A stretch of DNA of 64,000 nt from Pyrus communis (GCF_963583255.1 NC_084806.1:13294817-13358816), one strand, 5' to 3'. Positions 9,667 through 22,118 are shown, counted from the stretch's first letter. The notes: generated by a model from the sequence alone, not told the origin. A program made the numbers and translations.

Positions 9667-11242
9667 ACATGTTATACATGATGAAGAGATGCTTCCTTAT
9701 AAGAATGTACAGGTGTCTCAGTTACAACATTCTGGATCCTCACATTCACAGAATTCAAGTCCTATTGTGTTCCAATTACCAAGGGATATAACTAGTTCAT
9801 CTCCAGTGCATCAAGATAGATGATATGCACTAGCTACAGAAGTGCTTTCACATTCCCAAGGGTCAGATTGATTAATTTCAGAAAATTCAGGCACATCAGT
9901 ATCTCAACATTCTGATTCTGCAGCAATTCAGGATTCTAATATTCAAGCTCCATCTTCTCATCACCATCACTTAAGTACTTCAGATACAAGATCATCTACG
10001 TTGCCTATTCAAAATCCTTCACAAGTGGAGGTAATTCTACCACTTGCTCCATTAATGGAATCGAATGCTGATGTTCCACGCAATGTACAGAATGTTAGTG
10101 AACATTCAATGGTGACAAGATTGAAGTCTGGTGCTATTCAAAAGAAAAATTATGCAACATTAGCTGCAACTTTTCCAGAGTTAGATACTTTGCAGATAAC
10201 AGATGATGATCTTTTTGTGGGAGGATTTTCTTTTATTTTAGAGATTACAAACACATTAGAACCTACATGTTTTAGAAAAGCAACATTTATCACAGATTGG
10301 TAAAATGCAATGCAAGAGGAGTATGATTCACTTCAAATTCAAGGTACTTGGGTTTTGGTACCTGCACCAGATCACAAATCAATAATAAGGACCAAATGGG
10401 TGTATAAGGGGATTTTCTCAAGAGCATAGAGTAGATTATTCAGATACCTTTAGTCCAGTTGTGAGACATACAATTGTGAGACTCATTTTTGCTTTGGTTG
10501 CAATGAATAAGTGGGAATTGAAACAGCTTGATGTAAAGAATGCCTTTTTACATGGTGAACTGCAAGAAGAAGTTTATATGAAACAACCTTAAGGATTTAT
10601 TGATCCAAGTCATCCAAATTATGTATGCAAAATCCTAAAGTCACTATATGGACTCAAACAAGCCCCAAGGGCTTGGAATTCAAAGTTTACAAGCTACTTG
10701 TTGACAATGAGGTTCATTGCATCAGTATCTGATACCAGTTTGTTCATAAAAACTGATAACAATGATATTATCATATTATTGCTCTATGTTGATGATATAA
10801 TCTTGACTGGATCAAGTGTGACTAAAGTACAACTGGTGGTCCAAGAGCTTTCTTCTGTGTTTGATTTGAAGGACTTGGGGAAGCTGATATATTTCCTTGG
10901 TTTACAAATTCAATATAAACCAAATGGTGACATTTTTGTAAATCAGTCGAAATATATAAAGGACTTGCTTCATAAGGCTGGTATGGAATCTTGCAAGCCT
11001 GCTAATACACCATGTAAACCACATAATCAAATGCTGATGACAGAAGGGGAGTTAATTCCAGATCCAAGTTCATACAGAAGCATTGTTGGGTCCTTGCAGT
11101 ATCTTACTTTAACAAGACCAGATATTGCATTTGCTATGAATGCAGTATGTCAAGACATGCATTCACCAACTGAGATTCATTTTGGTGTTGTAAAAAGGAT
11201 TCTCAGGTATCTTCAAGGTACAATGCAACAAGGCATAGTTTA
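9667..11242 (+). pseudogene. Ty1/copia pol fragment (linker plus reverse transcriptase), truncated
   Basis: Starts in the Ser/Gln-rich linker between integrase and reverse transcriptase, with internal stops, then reads through the RT start (TWVLVPAP, TKWVYK). A frameshift near 10400 leads to [12 protein letters not shown] (with a stop soon after at 10590), LYGLKQAPRAWN, the catalytic LLYVDDIILTG (about 10780), FDLKDLGKL and YRSIVGSLQYLTLTRPDIA. It stops at ILRYLQGTM...GIV before any RNase H. No LTR is attached. The main open segments are 10001-10303 and 10698-11243. A dead fragment, probably from an aborted or rearranged copy. Confidence 0.9.
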
Positions 11243-11266
11243 GTCCTCACAATCACAGATGCATCT

Positions 11267-11430
11267 CACAGCCTTCCCATCCCTTTCTATTTGTGCTGTC
11301 ACGGTTAAGCCACGTCAACATTTTATATTCTTATTGTTTTTTGTCTTATTATCTCTATTTAAAAATTAATATAAAATGTTAACGTGGCTTAACCATGACC
11401 GCACAAATAGAAGGGGATGAAGCCCTCTGA
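11267..11430. mobile_element. Small hairpin MITE with about 55-bp terminal inverted repeats
   Basis: Left arm words CTATTTGTGCTGTCACGG and TTAAGCCACGTCAACATTTT recur inverted in the right arm (TTAACGTGGCTTAACCATGACCG and GCACAAATAG), with an AT-rich loop of about 45 bp. No target duplication stands out. It sits directly after the truncated copia fragment. Confidence 0.65.
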
Positions 11431-12402
11431 CAAAAGTGATTTACACTTGCCATTTCCTTATTGGTTTAGTCCTTTACTATTAGTTTCATCTCTCTCAAAA
11501 CTTCTCCATCTATAGTATGAAAGTTCGTTGTAATAATTCGATAAGTTATTAAAATATTTCTTAATTTCTTGTGAAGGGAAATATGTAGACAAAATCAAAC
11601 TGAACGAATCAATGTCGCTCGTTTATGTTACTAACCGAAGCCTAAGTCGATCCTTGATATCATATTGGTAGAAACTATGTTTCAATATTTGAACTGAACT
11701 AAACTAGAGCACGTCATTTCTGTTTGTAGAACGACTTTATCTTTTCCTTTTGAACGAAGAGAAATTCAAATTTGACATTTCTTCATACATGGTGAGAAAA
11801 AAACAGATGGTTCGTTTATGCTAGTAGCTAGCTGATTACTTATAAAAGAAAAATATGCAAGCAACCTTGAATCTTTCCTATTTTTCCTTTTCCCATTTAT
11901 TATTTATTTTCTCTGATTTTCATGACCTACATTTTTAAGGACGTAAATGTATGACAAGTGTCCACGACGAATGATGCAAACTAATGGTAAAAATTAAAAT
12001 TACATAACTGTGATTTTTTATAACGTTATGTACACGTACCATACTAGACAATGAGACGATCCATCGCAATCACAAAAACATAATAAGAATATAAATTGAG
12101 GTCACTCTGAAAGAGACATGTGATTGTAAATGGTATTAGGTCCGTAGTGCTTTGTTGCTCCACAAATAGATATCTCAACAAGTTTTTATTTTACCATATC
12201 TTAAATAAAGATAGCTTCCATTGTTTTTAATGGGAACAGATGATTTCTGTGGTGTTTGAATGCTTCTTCCTTGGCTGTTAGCTTCAAATCAACAAGTTCT
12301 TTTACCACCATTAATTTGTGCCTTTTTTTTTAAATTTTATTATTTTTATTTTTTTATACTGCAAAATCTGGATCGATTCACAAATGAAATGCTGTTATAA
12401 AC
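11431..12402. other. AT-rich intergenic DNA
   Basis: No coding frame of note and no recognisable repeat. Confidence 0.55.
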
Positions 12403-12405
12403 TAA

Positions 12406-12586
12406 GGGCTCGTTTGAATCTGCTTTTAAAATAACTGAAAGTACTTTTAGAGAAAATATTTTTTTGTTTCAAAAGCATTTAAAGTGTTTTTCCAGAATCT
12501 ACTTGTATTTTTATTAAGAATTGATATCAAAAATATTTTCACCAAATACGGTTTTAATCATTTTAAAAGCATATCTAAACGAGCTG
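12406..12586. mobile_element. Tourist/Harbinger-like MITE, 181 bp, with TAA target duplication
   Basis: Left end GGGCTCGTTTGAATCTGC and right end (inverted) CAGCTCGTTTAGATATGC continue into a matching CTTTTAAAAT, about 27 bp of imperfect TIR. TAA flanks both sides (12403-12405 and 12587-12589), the TWA duplication typical of PIF/Harbinger MITEs. Confidence 0.65.
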
Positions 12587-14100
12587 TAAAACAATCAGTA
12601 TTGTCACGCCAACTATATATTTTGTGGACCATTACCAATAATTAAAGTCCACGTTGCTGAAGACAAATGGGTCTCAATCAAACTCCTTAGAAATTAATGG
12701 TTCATGACTTAATATTCGAATTCGACAAAATAATTATTTAAGTTCGAAGGACATACTTAAATAACTGTTTTTTTTTTTTCAACACCACCACCCCACCGCC
12801 GCGCGGGGGTGGTGTTATTTTGTATGTAGGGGATAATCCAATAAAGTCCACCTATTTCCAAGGGAACATGCATAACATCCTTAGAAACTGCCAAGGCGAA
12901 AAAATAAGAAAGAAAATCCATTAATACGATATTTGCAAAAGGGGGTTTATATGCATCCCCACATAGGGCATGAAAGCATTAGGGAGAGGGGATTAGTAAG
13001 GATTGAACTTGCAATAGAGTGCATAAGAATGATTGTTTTTCGTTATTGTGATAAAGAATGATTGTTTTTCGTTATTGTGATAAAACATCGTATGCAACAA
13101 AATCCATTAATTTACGTATACCTCATTTTTGCTGGTATCTGTATCCTCTACGTGTAGGCTGAGATCTATTTATTATTTCTCTAACGAAGCAGAGACCGAG
13201 GGCTCATATACAGTGCCTAGCATTGAGTTGGATAAATCCAATATATAAAAAATGGTCGTTGATGAAAGTTTAATTATTTTGATTGAATAGACTATAGCAT
13301 ATTTTTGGTCAAGGTCCAGCGTCAAAGTGAAAATAGTTGAAAAGAGAAGGGGATTACAATTGGACCAAAACAATTACATTAATTAATCCCACTTACAAAA
13401 TAATGGTCAAAACATGGTTTATGCGGAAAACCCGGATACTGATGACCAATAGGTTTTGCATTTGGCAGATTTGCTTTCCAAATCAACATTAATAACCACA
13501 AAATTACACAAAAGTTCATCATGTCATTTGATTGGCTTAACATTTTTTGAGGTGGACTTTACTAAGAAAAACTAATAAAAATGATTTCAAAATTTTGCAT
13601 TTTAACTAAAAATTACCTAATAATTATATTTAATGATAAGGACCAGAAAATAAAAAGCATTGGACCATCGCCTCCCACAAATTACTCCCACTCTTCTGCC
13701 TGTCATCTGTCAACTGGTAACGGTCGCATCTGTCCAGTAACTGTCCTATAGGCGGTCCAATCGCTCACCCCTATTTCTTTCTTTCTTCAAAAAAGATAAA
13801 ATGAATCTAGCCAAAAATAGACTCTTGCAGAAAAGAATCAAAATAATATGATGTGCTCCTCTACCTAGCCTGTACTAAACTTAATTTTTGTCGAAGTCAA
13901 AGTGCTGCCAGCAAGCTCTATGTCCGAACTCCCGCTTTATCGTCGATGACGGCTCTCTTCGATGCCAGCAACCGCGTTTGACCCTTTCCGCGCTTTTTTC
14001 AATTTCCTTACATTCTAGCTGAAGGAGAGACTTTACCTTTACTTAGAGAGGGTCTGCGCTCTTTGGACTTTAAAAACTTAGCGAACTGCCACCCCACCCC
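12587..14100. other. Intergenic DNA with a 29-bp direct duplication
   Basis: No gene supported. A tandem duplication of AATGATTGTTTTTCGTTATT-type sequence occupies about 13028-13085, and a short GC-rich hairpin follows a T run near 12781-12812. The open frame at 13173-13373 on the minus strand lacks any family features. Confidence 0.5.
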
Positions 14101-14109
14101 ACCCCGCCG

Positions 14110-14159
14110 CCCCCCCCCCCCCCCCAACAACAACAAAAAAAAAAAAAAAAAAAAAAAAA
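14110..14159. repeat. Poly(C) followed by poly(A) tract
   Basis: Sixteen C (14110-14125), then a short AAC-rich spacer and 24 A (14136-14159). Simple sequence, prone to assembly error. Confidence 0.7.
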
Positions 14160-14502
14160 CCAAACCAAAAACCTCTCTTCCTCGTCATTGCAGTGATCGA
14201 GTCCTTGATAAAAATCAAAGATGATACTCCTCACCACAAATGATGGTTAAATATCTGCATCAATCTCTAGGAAATTGGCTTGCCTCAGACATTACATGAT
14301 ACAACCTTCCTCTGTAGGCAAACTTTTGTTCCAACATCATACGGGCTTAACCATCCAATATCCTTCAACAATACTTGGAATTAACTTTAATCTTGCATTG
14401 CAAAACATGTCACTTCCATTCACAAACTTAGCCTTTGACAAAGCAAGATAACACAAACACATGTCTAGTACTATGATCTCGTAAGGTGTATTTTCATGTG
14501 AA

Positions 14503-14510
<8 letters not shown>

Positions 14511-14539
<29 letters not shown>

Positions 14540-14705
14540 AAATTTCACTTGTACCTACTTAAGGCAAAAGAAATAATATACTTATATACACAGTGTAGTA
14601 CTGTTCAGTTTCATAAATAATGTAGTACCGTTAAGTTTTATAAATAGTGTAGTACTGTTAAGTTTCATAAAAGGTGTCGTAAGTTTCATAAATAGTATGT
14701 AAGTT
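14511..14705. repeat. (TA)n microsatellite and degenerate about 30-bp tandem repeat
   Basis: TA repeats at 14511-14537, then about 3.5 degenerate copies of a unit with the core GTAGTACTGTTAAGTTTCAT between 14590 and 14705. Confidence 0.65.
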
Positions 14706-15554
14706 TTTTTCTAAATTTTTTTAATATTAAAATTATGTCTTTTTCATTAAAATTTAAATTCTTTTGTGATTTTTATTAAAATTAATTTTTTTTTTTAATA
14801 AAATTTAAGTATTTTTCATTAAATAAAGTTATATGATGATTTTTTTGTTAAAATAAATTTTGCCCAAACCCTTTTCATGAATTTTCTCATATTAATATGC
14901 AACTTATTTTTGGCAACGATATATTTACATGGAGTTCAATGATTTGGGCTAATCCACGCAACAAGTCAGCTGCAATAATTCAGTGTCGAACTCACTATTC
15001 ACGCGAATCTAAACCTAAACCTAATGGCAGTGACGAGTGACCTGTGAGCCTATATTACCTTTATTTTACCGACTAAAATTTAATACATGAAAGAACAAAA
15101 TGGAAAAGAAAACCCTAATTAATTGTTCATAAGAGGATAAATTTGTGAACCATTTGAGGAAGGAAATATTAAATGAAGTGTTAGAGAATCAGAAAACCAA
15201 ATTAAATTGAAAGCATAAATGAATGAAACGGCAGCATCGGCAGCAGCAGCAGCTAGCATTAGCCGGAGAAGCCTCAGAAGAAAGCATGCATGGGATCACT
15301 AGGCTTTCATAAATGATGTATGCAGAGGTAAAAATAAATAATACTCCGATCATCAAATGCAGCCTGTAAAAAATTAATGACTTTATTTACTGAGGTTCAA
15401 GATTTGTTAGATTTGGATTAAAGCTGCTAATTATTGCATAAGTACTTCGAAATTGAATGAGAATTAAATATACCCACCAAGAAGATTTAACTATATATTA
15501 ACATTTCTATTGAAAGTTGTTGATTTTCTGATTTAAATTATAATATATTTCATA
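14706..15554. other. AT-rich intergenic DNA
   Basis: No gene recognised. A short GCA repeat lies near 15238-15253. Confidence 0.5.
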
Positions 15555-15824
15555 TGTTTCAATGTACAATATACCAAGTATGTATGAGAGAAAAGAGGAG
15601 AGAGAGATGGCTACAACTAACCAACTAGGAAACCCAAAACCTAGTCTTAATCCAATCCTTAAAGCAAGGAGATTACGCCAAACACTAGGTCATGAAGCTA
15701 ATCATGTCAACTCCCTTAAATTAAGGGAAGATAGCTGTTTTACACTTTGAGATAATGATGACCTTGATATCTAGGATTTGGTGACCCTAGAAACTGAGAG
15801 ACCAAAGGTGTGTACACTACAACA
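15555..15824 (-). repeat. 3' LTR of minus-strand Ty1/copia relic (270 bp)
   Basis: On the minus strand the LTR runs TGTTGTAGTGTACACACC ... CATTGAAACA, right after the purine tract AAGGGGGAA (about 15825-15833). The 62-codon open frame at 15562-15750 lies inside the LTR and is not a gene. No matching 5' LTR is found at the far end. Confidence 0.75.
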
Positions 15825-15936
15825 TTCCCCCTTAAGTTGGATCGAGGATATTAATCGATCCAAGCTTGCCCAAAAAACGATGAAGTTGAACTGATGACAG
15901 TGCCTTGGTAAAAAGACCTGCTAGTTCATCATGGCT

Positions 15937-16800
15937 TCACATGAATATTGTACTGATGACTTGAGTTTGAACTTGAGCCTTGATGAAATGGAAATCCACT
16001 TCAATATGTTTGGTTCTTTCGTGAAACACAGGGTTAGTAGCGATGTGCATGGTTGCCTGATTATCATAAATAAGTGAGATAAGAGTGGAACTAGGAAACC
16101 CTAAGTTTGAAAGGAGACTTTTAAGCCAGATTAGTTCACAAGCCGTGGCCGCCATTGCTCGATATTCAGCCTCATCGCTGGAGCGAGCGATAACTTGTTG
16201 CTTTTTACTCTTCCATGTGACTAGATTTCCACCAACAAATGTGCAATAACTTGTAGTAGATTTTCTGTCAATTGCATTCCTTGCCCAATCTGCATCCATG
16301 TATCCATTAATGGTAGTGGAATAATTATTGTGCATGATAATTCCTCTCCCTATGGAACCTTTGAGATATCGTAGGATTCTCTTAACAATATTGAAATGAT
16401 GCAAAGTGGAAGAGTGCATGAATTGACTGGCCAAGCTCATTGCATGTGTGATATCTGGATGAGTGATAGTGAGGTAAATAAGCTTGCTCACCAATCTTTG
16501 ATAGTAGCTCACATCATGCATAGCTTCTCCATCAATGTCGAGCTTCAGTTTACAATTAACAGGTGTGATAATAGGTTTGCAATCTAGCATTTTAGCTTCC
16601 TTGAGAAGGTCCATCACATATTTGCGTTGATGTAGAAACAGCCTCTTTGAAGATGTTGCCATTTTGATTCCCAAGAAGTACTTCAACCTCCCCAAATCTT
16701 TGATAGCAAAAGTTTGGTGTAGTGATAGCTTCAGAGCTTCAATCTTAGTGGCACTATCTCCAGTGATGATGAGATCATCAATGTAAATAAGGACCACCAA
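15937..16800 (-). pseudogene. copia reverse transcriptase and RNase H segment
   Basis: A 287-codon open segment. The RT end shows LIYIDDLIITG, FAIKDLGRLKYFLGI and YQRLVSKLIYLTITHPDI. RNase H follows with YMDADWA, SSDEAEYRAMA, DNQATMHIA and HERTKHIEVDFHF. The upstream RT half ([28 protein letters not shown]) is in other frames with stops, so no functional polyprotein is encoded. Confidence 0.9.
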
Positions 16801-17264
16801 CTTCCCACTGGTACCAGTTCTTACAAATTATGAGGAGTCAACATTACTTCGCAAAAAACCAGCCTTCTCCAGCACTGAACTAAGCTTGGCATTCCAAGCT
16901 CTTGGAGATTATTTCAATCCATATACTGCCTTGTGCAATTTACATACCACATTACCTTTAATGCGCCTGGAGGAGGTTGCATATACACTTCTTCCTGTAA
17001 TTCTATGTGAAGGAATGCATTCTTCACGTCCATTTGATAAAGAGACCATCCACAATTGATTGCCACAGAGAGTAAAACCCTCACCGTGTTCATCTTGGCA
17101 ATAGGGGCAAATGGTTCATTATAATCTACTCCAAAGGTTTGAGTAAAACCTTGAGCAACAAGCTAAGCCTTATGCTTCTCGATGGAACCATCAACTTTGA
17201 ACTTGGTTTTGTGAATCCAATGACTTCCAATAGCCTTTTTTCCTAGAAGAAGTTCAACTAGGCT

Positions 17265-17513
17265 CTAGGTGTGATTTTCTTCCATTGCTCTAAGCTCTTC
17301 TGCCGTGGCTTGATTCCACAGTGGGAGTAGAGTGGCCTCTTGAAAGGTTCTTGGCTCATAATGCTTATCAATTTCACCAAGGAAAGCAACATGAGTTATG
17401 GAAAGTCCACGAAGACTGATACTTTGAGTGATGGGGTACCGTGAAGCGTAAGTCACATAGTCTTTCAACCTCGCTGGAGGTTTCCTTGTTCGAGAAGGAT
17501 TTTTGCTAATCAT
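17265..17513 (-). pseudogene. copia integrase-RT linker segment
   Basis: An 82-codon open segment with KPPARLKDYVTYASRYPI, then YEPRTFQEATLLPLWNQA and EELRAMEENHT, the conserved start of the copia RT region. Confidence 0.7.
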
Positions 17514-18059
17514 TTGAGACTCGTTTGAGGGCTGAGAATGATCTAAATGTGTATGTCTCTTTCACTGCCAGTTTGGTTGCTGGAAGTGTTCAAGTCATCT
17601 TGAACTTCTCCGTTATCTTGAATTGCAGTGATTAAGCTTTCTTCCAACATTGGATTATTAAAATTTTGAGGAAGTGGAAATATGTCAAATACTTCCTCCC
17701 TCTAACTTGTAATGGCTCCATTGTGGGTGAAATAAGGACAATCTTCTTCAAACTTCATGTTACTTGACACCAGGCACTTCTTAGTGACCGGATTGAAGCA
17801 CTTGTATCCTTTTTGGCAGAAAAGTACCTTAAAAATATACACTTGGTTGCCTTGGCATCTAGTTTGTCATGGTTCAGGGCTTGGATGTGAACAAAGCAAA
17901 CACAACCAAACACCTTTGAGGTGTGTCAAATCGATTTGCCTTGCCTTAAGTACTTCATAGGGTGATTTAAACCCTATCACTTGACTTGAAGTTGGTTGAT
18001 GAGATAAGTAGTAGTGAGGATATCAAATGACCAAAACCTTTTAGGGACATTCATATGTA

Positions 18060-18460
18060 TCATGAGAGAACGAGTCTTCTCCAAGAGATCTCTATGTTTT
18101 TCTTTTGGCTACCCCATTTTGTTAAGGGGTTCCTACACAACTTGTTTGATGAATAATGCCCTGTGCACTTATGTATTGTGGGACAAAAATGCCCTGTGCA
18201 CTTATCTCCATTTTTGTTGTTGGACAAAAATTCAGTGATGTTGTCTGACCTTAAAACCTTAATATTTGATTGAAATTGTGTTTTAACATGCATATGAAAA
18301 TCCTTGAAAATAGTAGACACTTCACTTTTTGATTTCATTAGATATAAGAAACTAACTCGAGAGAAATCATCAAAAAATAAAACAAAGTATTTAAACCCTT
18401 CCATTGATTCAGTTCTTTGTAGTCTGCAATGAACATGTATCATGAAGAAATGCTGGGTAT
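18060..18460 (-). pseudogene. copia integrase core segment
   Basis: Contains FVLFFDDFSRVSFLYLMKSK and FKDFHMHVKTQFQSNIKVLRSDN, the integrase core with its second Asp. The frame degenerates after that. Upstream of about 18440 the similarity stops abruptly, marking the truncation. Confidence 0.8.
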
Positions 18461-19180
18461 GCAAAGAGAATATGAGGCTGTTTCGAACGGCCAAAATGAA
18501 GCCAAATTTCACAAAATTATATGTCATCTGCTATCCCGATCGCTTTTGTTTCGATTATTGGTTGATTTATGCTGCAATCAGTTGAAAATTTTGAGCAGGA
18601 TTAAATTTCAGACGAATAACTATATGTGAATTATTACAGATTGCTTTTTTGGGATCCATAAGCCAAACAGTGCTGAAATTGTTCATGCATATCAGTACTG
18701 TTTGAAAGTTGTGGATTTTGTTTGCAATGTTTTCTCGTTGACCTGATTTCTCTTTCATGAATTCCAAGTCGACCAGATTTCCAAGTTACGGAGGCTAGTA
18801 TCAGAGAGTAGAAGTGTATATGTTCAAACAGAGTGGACAGTGTAGCTGATGTGGTGTAATTGAATTAGGCAGGGCCCTCGAGAGTAGGGATTGCCACCTT
18901 TTTATCAGGAATTATTTCCTCTCAATCTTTGATTTGTATTGTATACATGAGTCTCAGTGACTCTTAGTGTATTTTATAAAAAATAAAACGGAAATATGCA
19001 GAATGCTTAACAGAGTGTGGAAACCAACACTCACAACGAACAAGCATGAAATCGAAGTATATGGCCGAGCCGAAACAAGATGCTACGCCACTGGTGGCAG
19101 AGCCAACGAAAAACTTCGAAATTTAGCCTCAAATCCGATTCAAATTTAACCAAAATCAATCTTAACGTGATGAGCCTCCA
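18461..19180. other. Intergenic DNA
   Basis: Several short open frames with no family features. I recognise nothing. Confidence 0.5.
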
Positions 19181-19192
19181 GGAGGTAGAGGG

Positions 19193-19432
19193 GACGCACT
19201 TGTGGTGATTGCAGCTGTGCAAAGAGAAAGCGGGCAGGATTTATCGCAATTTGGGAATGAAATTGCTGATATCCATAATGCTTTGCAGTCCTTTTCTCAG
19301 AAGAAGACGAGGTTTAGTGGACGAGCAACGAACAAGGTAGCCCATAGGTTGACTCGACTGAGTTTAACACTGGAAAATTCTCTAACTTGATTTAAGGAAC
19401 TCCTGATGTAATCATTGATCTTCTATTCGAGA
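19193..19432 (+). pseudogene. Non-LTR-type RNase H domain (RVT_3) tail fragment
   Basis: GDALVVIAAVQRESGQDLSQ, then ATNKVAHRLTRLSLTL and, after a frame change near 19395, TPDVIIDLLFEN. These match the end of the RNase H-like domain found at the C-terminus of plant LINE-type ORFs and their domesticated relatives, where R.N..AH.LAR is diagnostic. The first two thirds of the domain and any reverse transcriptase are missing. Confidence 0.65.
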
Positions 19433-19776
19433 ATAGTACTTTGTCATTATATTCTAGTCTGGAATGCTCTTTTTTCCTTAGTCGGGTTGTAAATCTCCGG
19501 CAAGTTTTTATCGGGAGGCCTATTTTATGCACCCTATGATCCTCACTCTATTAAATATCTATGTCGTAGCCTTCTAAAAAACATGCAAAATTTACGAAGA
19601 AAAAAATAAACATGAAAAAGAGTATGTTGAGACAAGAAGTAACGCCGGTCCTCATTAGAGTCGCCAATCTTGACCAGCCGAGTTGCTTTGTTTGGTTGTT
19701 GGCCCAAACTAAAACAGAGAGAGCTAATTCCCTAAAACCCAGACTCCACATCCGTAGCTGATTTCTTCAGAAAAAA

Positions 19777-20121
19777 ATGTCAGACCTCCCGGAGATACTG
19801 TTCAACATCCTTTCACGGCTTCCACCCAAGGACTTGATTCGGTTCCTCTGCATTTTTAAAGTTTGGTATGCCACCATCAACGACCATCGCTTCATCAAAG
19901 CTCATCTTCAACGCTCCATCCAAACCAACTCCGGTCGCACCATTTTACTCAAGTCACGCAACGCTCCTCCGTCAGATTTCTTTTCATCGCCTTTTGACGA
20001 CAGTGAAACGTTCGGGACAGCGGTCAAAATTGAGCAGCCCTTGAAATGCCCTGACGACTCCACTACAATATTGGGCTGCTCAATGAATGGTGTTGTTATC
20101 AGCAAAGCATCAAAAGATTGA
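19777..20121 (+). pseudogene. F-box protein gene fragment, ending in copia-derived sequence
   Basis: N-terminal F-box MSDLPEILFNILSRLPPKDL followed by IRFLCIFKVWYATINDHRFI and HLQRSIQTNSGRTILL, similar to the F-box genes at 42 and 46 kb. F-box proteins recruit substrates to SCF ubiquitin ligases. Homology to the associated C-terminal domain lasts only until about residue 108 (20100). The remaining codons and the TGA stop (20119-20121) come from sequence matching the 3' end of the copia relic at 59692. About 115 residues remain of an expected 370 or so, so it is probably non-functional. Confidence 0.8.
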
Positions 20122-20240
20122 AGTAAAGCATATCTGATTCCAAGACAACCTTGCCTACCTATTCACAAAGTCACTGTTGAAGTTTACCTTCTAGAAGCTT
20201 GTCTGAGGTCTTGGTATGTGTAACTATTCATTTGCTTTCC
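20101..20240 (+). mobile_element. copia 3' pol fragment fused to the F-box gene
   Basis: Matches 59692-59830 of the window closely: AGCAAAGCAT, GATTGAAGT, GTTGAAGTTTACCTTCTAGA versus GTCGAAGTCAACTTTCCAGA, and GGTATG.(C/G)TAACTATTCAT. The junction carries the shared word ATCAGCAAAGCAT, suggesting a microhomology join. Confidence 0.7.
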
Positions 20241-21097
20241 TTTATAGTTTCTTGTAATTAGTTGTATTCGGTTACTTGCCCTCCACTCCACACATATAAT
20301 TGTTATATACACTTCCATTCCTTTGAGAGACGAATAAATCATTAGAAAAGTGAGTGGGATATTAGTCCAACAGTAAGGGATGCAGTTTGTAATAGGTTCC
20401 TGTTTTCAGGTAAAACTGGATTTGTACACTATAATTATAGGTACGCTAAATTTGACTTACAGCTCCAATTACCACCACAAACAGTGATCACACTGTTTTT
20501 CTCCTCTCAATTGTTCGTTTGGTGTTTTATTTATATTTTATTTACATGTGGATGCCATTTGAATCATTGTGGAAAGAAAGGGCTGGTTTCCTTGCACTGT
20601 CTTCTACTTATTACTAGATCTTTCTGGTTATTACTGTTATTTCCACCTGTTGTTGACACAATATCTTGCATATCAAATTTTCAATTTTTACAAATGTAGG
20701 ATATCGGCAGTAGAGTTGAGCCAAAAGGATAAGGGGGTAAGTTTCAATTGAGGAAGTTGGATATTATTTCTAGCCCTTGGGATGGTTTGGTTGATTACTT
20801 TAGTTATAGTCTATAAGGGTAGATTTGGCTAATTCCAGTTACTGTCTCGAAGTTTCAAGATTGTCGAGTAAAGTGATAGTTACTATTTGTTGAAGTTAGT
20901 TGCAGTTGGTTGTCACTTGTCATGCAATGTTGTGTTCGTTTTTTAGGTAATGGGAACAGGATTTTGTGTTGGTGTTGTGAATGTTGTATGCATTCAGATC
21001 CTCTAAGTTCCAAATGTGTCCTTTTTGGTTGGGAGGAAAAACAACACCACAAAGCAGGAAGGTGCAAGTAGTTGGAGCTTTTGCTTTGAACTTTCTG
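20241..21097. other. Intergenic DNA
   Basis: Short open frames only (20484-20751 plus, 20855-21133 minus), without family features. Confidence 0.5.
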
Positions 21098-21100
21098 TAA

Positions 21101-21994
21101 GAGCACTTCAGTGTAGGAAGGCCCCCATGACAATTGACAATTGAATCCCCTCCACTGAATAGTAACTGCTTTTAATAAACAGTAATTACCTTTGCATCTC
21201 CACCCCTAAACTGAATAGCCACGGCAGTAGATAATAGAATATTAGTATTTTTTATTTTATAAAATAATAAAAAATAATTTTAAATTTTGAATGGGATTTT
21301 TAACCAATCTCATCACACCATGTGTCATTATCCGAAAGTAAATTTTTTGTAGATAGATTACAATAACATTTTTAGCCAATTTTGTCGCGTGACATCTTAA
21401 TTGTTTAGAATCGTTAAAAATATTGAAATGTGATGTAAAGTGGGAGAAAATGATAAGGTATTTACAGAAAAAAAAATATTTATTTATTTATTTTTGAAAA
21501 TTTTCGGATCTTCAATATTTTTTTAAAAAAATTATTAACTTAATTAATCTGGACCATTGGATTACAAAAAAAAAAAAAATTGAAATCCAACAATCCAGAA
21601 TGTGACACGTGGCCCACCATAACATTTCTGGTTTTTTTCCAATTTTAATTTTTAAAGCCTAAAAACCTGGACCATTGATTTGGAAATCAACGGTGCAGAT
21701 TCAAAGGTAACTGAGTGGGGCTGACATGCAGGTCCCAGAGTATGAAAATGTGTTGGAGATGTGCTCCCACGTGCAAGTGTTATGCACACACCTAACGCAA
21801 ATTTTTTTATAATGTGGCTAACATCTGCCTTGCATCACAAAGCCCTCAGGCACTTAGGCCTTGGATTCCTGCCTGCCTTCTCCCATGGACTCCCTCTTAG
21901 CCCAATTGCCCGAATGGGTTGAAGCAAGTTTGGGAGGGGATTGGGTTGCAAATGAGAGTAGTCCAGCGGGTTAAACCCAACGCTGGAATTGCTC
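21101..21994. mobile_element. Complete non-autonomous Harbinger-like TIR element, copy C (894 bp)
   Basis: Ends GAGCACTTCAGTG and (inverted) GAGCAATTCCAGCG, flanked on both sides by TAA (21098-21100 and 21995-21997). The body has no ORF and carries the words shared with copies A and B (TAATCTGGACCATTGGATT, GTGACACGTGGCCC, TGAAATGTGATGTAAAG). The TIR style and TWA duplication suggest PIF/Harbinger; the superfamily is inferred. Confidence 0.7.
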
Positions 21995-22118
21995 TAAACT
22001 AAATGCATGTTCGTGCTGCACGGTACAGCTGACCTACTAGAAGAGAAGCTCGTCTACGGAAGGGCTGATATCCTGCCTGGTAGTGGATGCCACTCCTTCC
22101 ACAAACGACTTGATTGTT

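Larger units (their letters stand above)
15825..18440 (-). mobile_element. Ty1/copia relic, minus strand, truncated in integrase
   Basis: Reading leftwards on the minus strand: integrase core (about 18430-18240), linker (17513-17265), reverse transcriptase with breaks (17260-16800), RT and RNase H in one frame (16800-15937), purine tract, 3' LTR. The 5' part (LTR, gag, protease) is gone. Between 18145 and 18215 a short duplicated segment (ATGCCCTGTGCACTTAT twice) disrupts the frame. Confidence 0.85.

Noticed and set aside
15562..15750. 62-codon plus-strand ORF
   Set aside because: Lies wholly inside the copia LTR, antisense to it.
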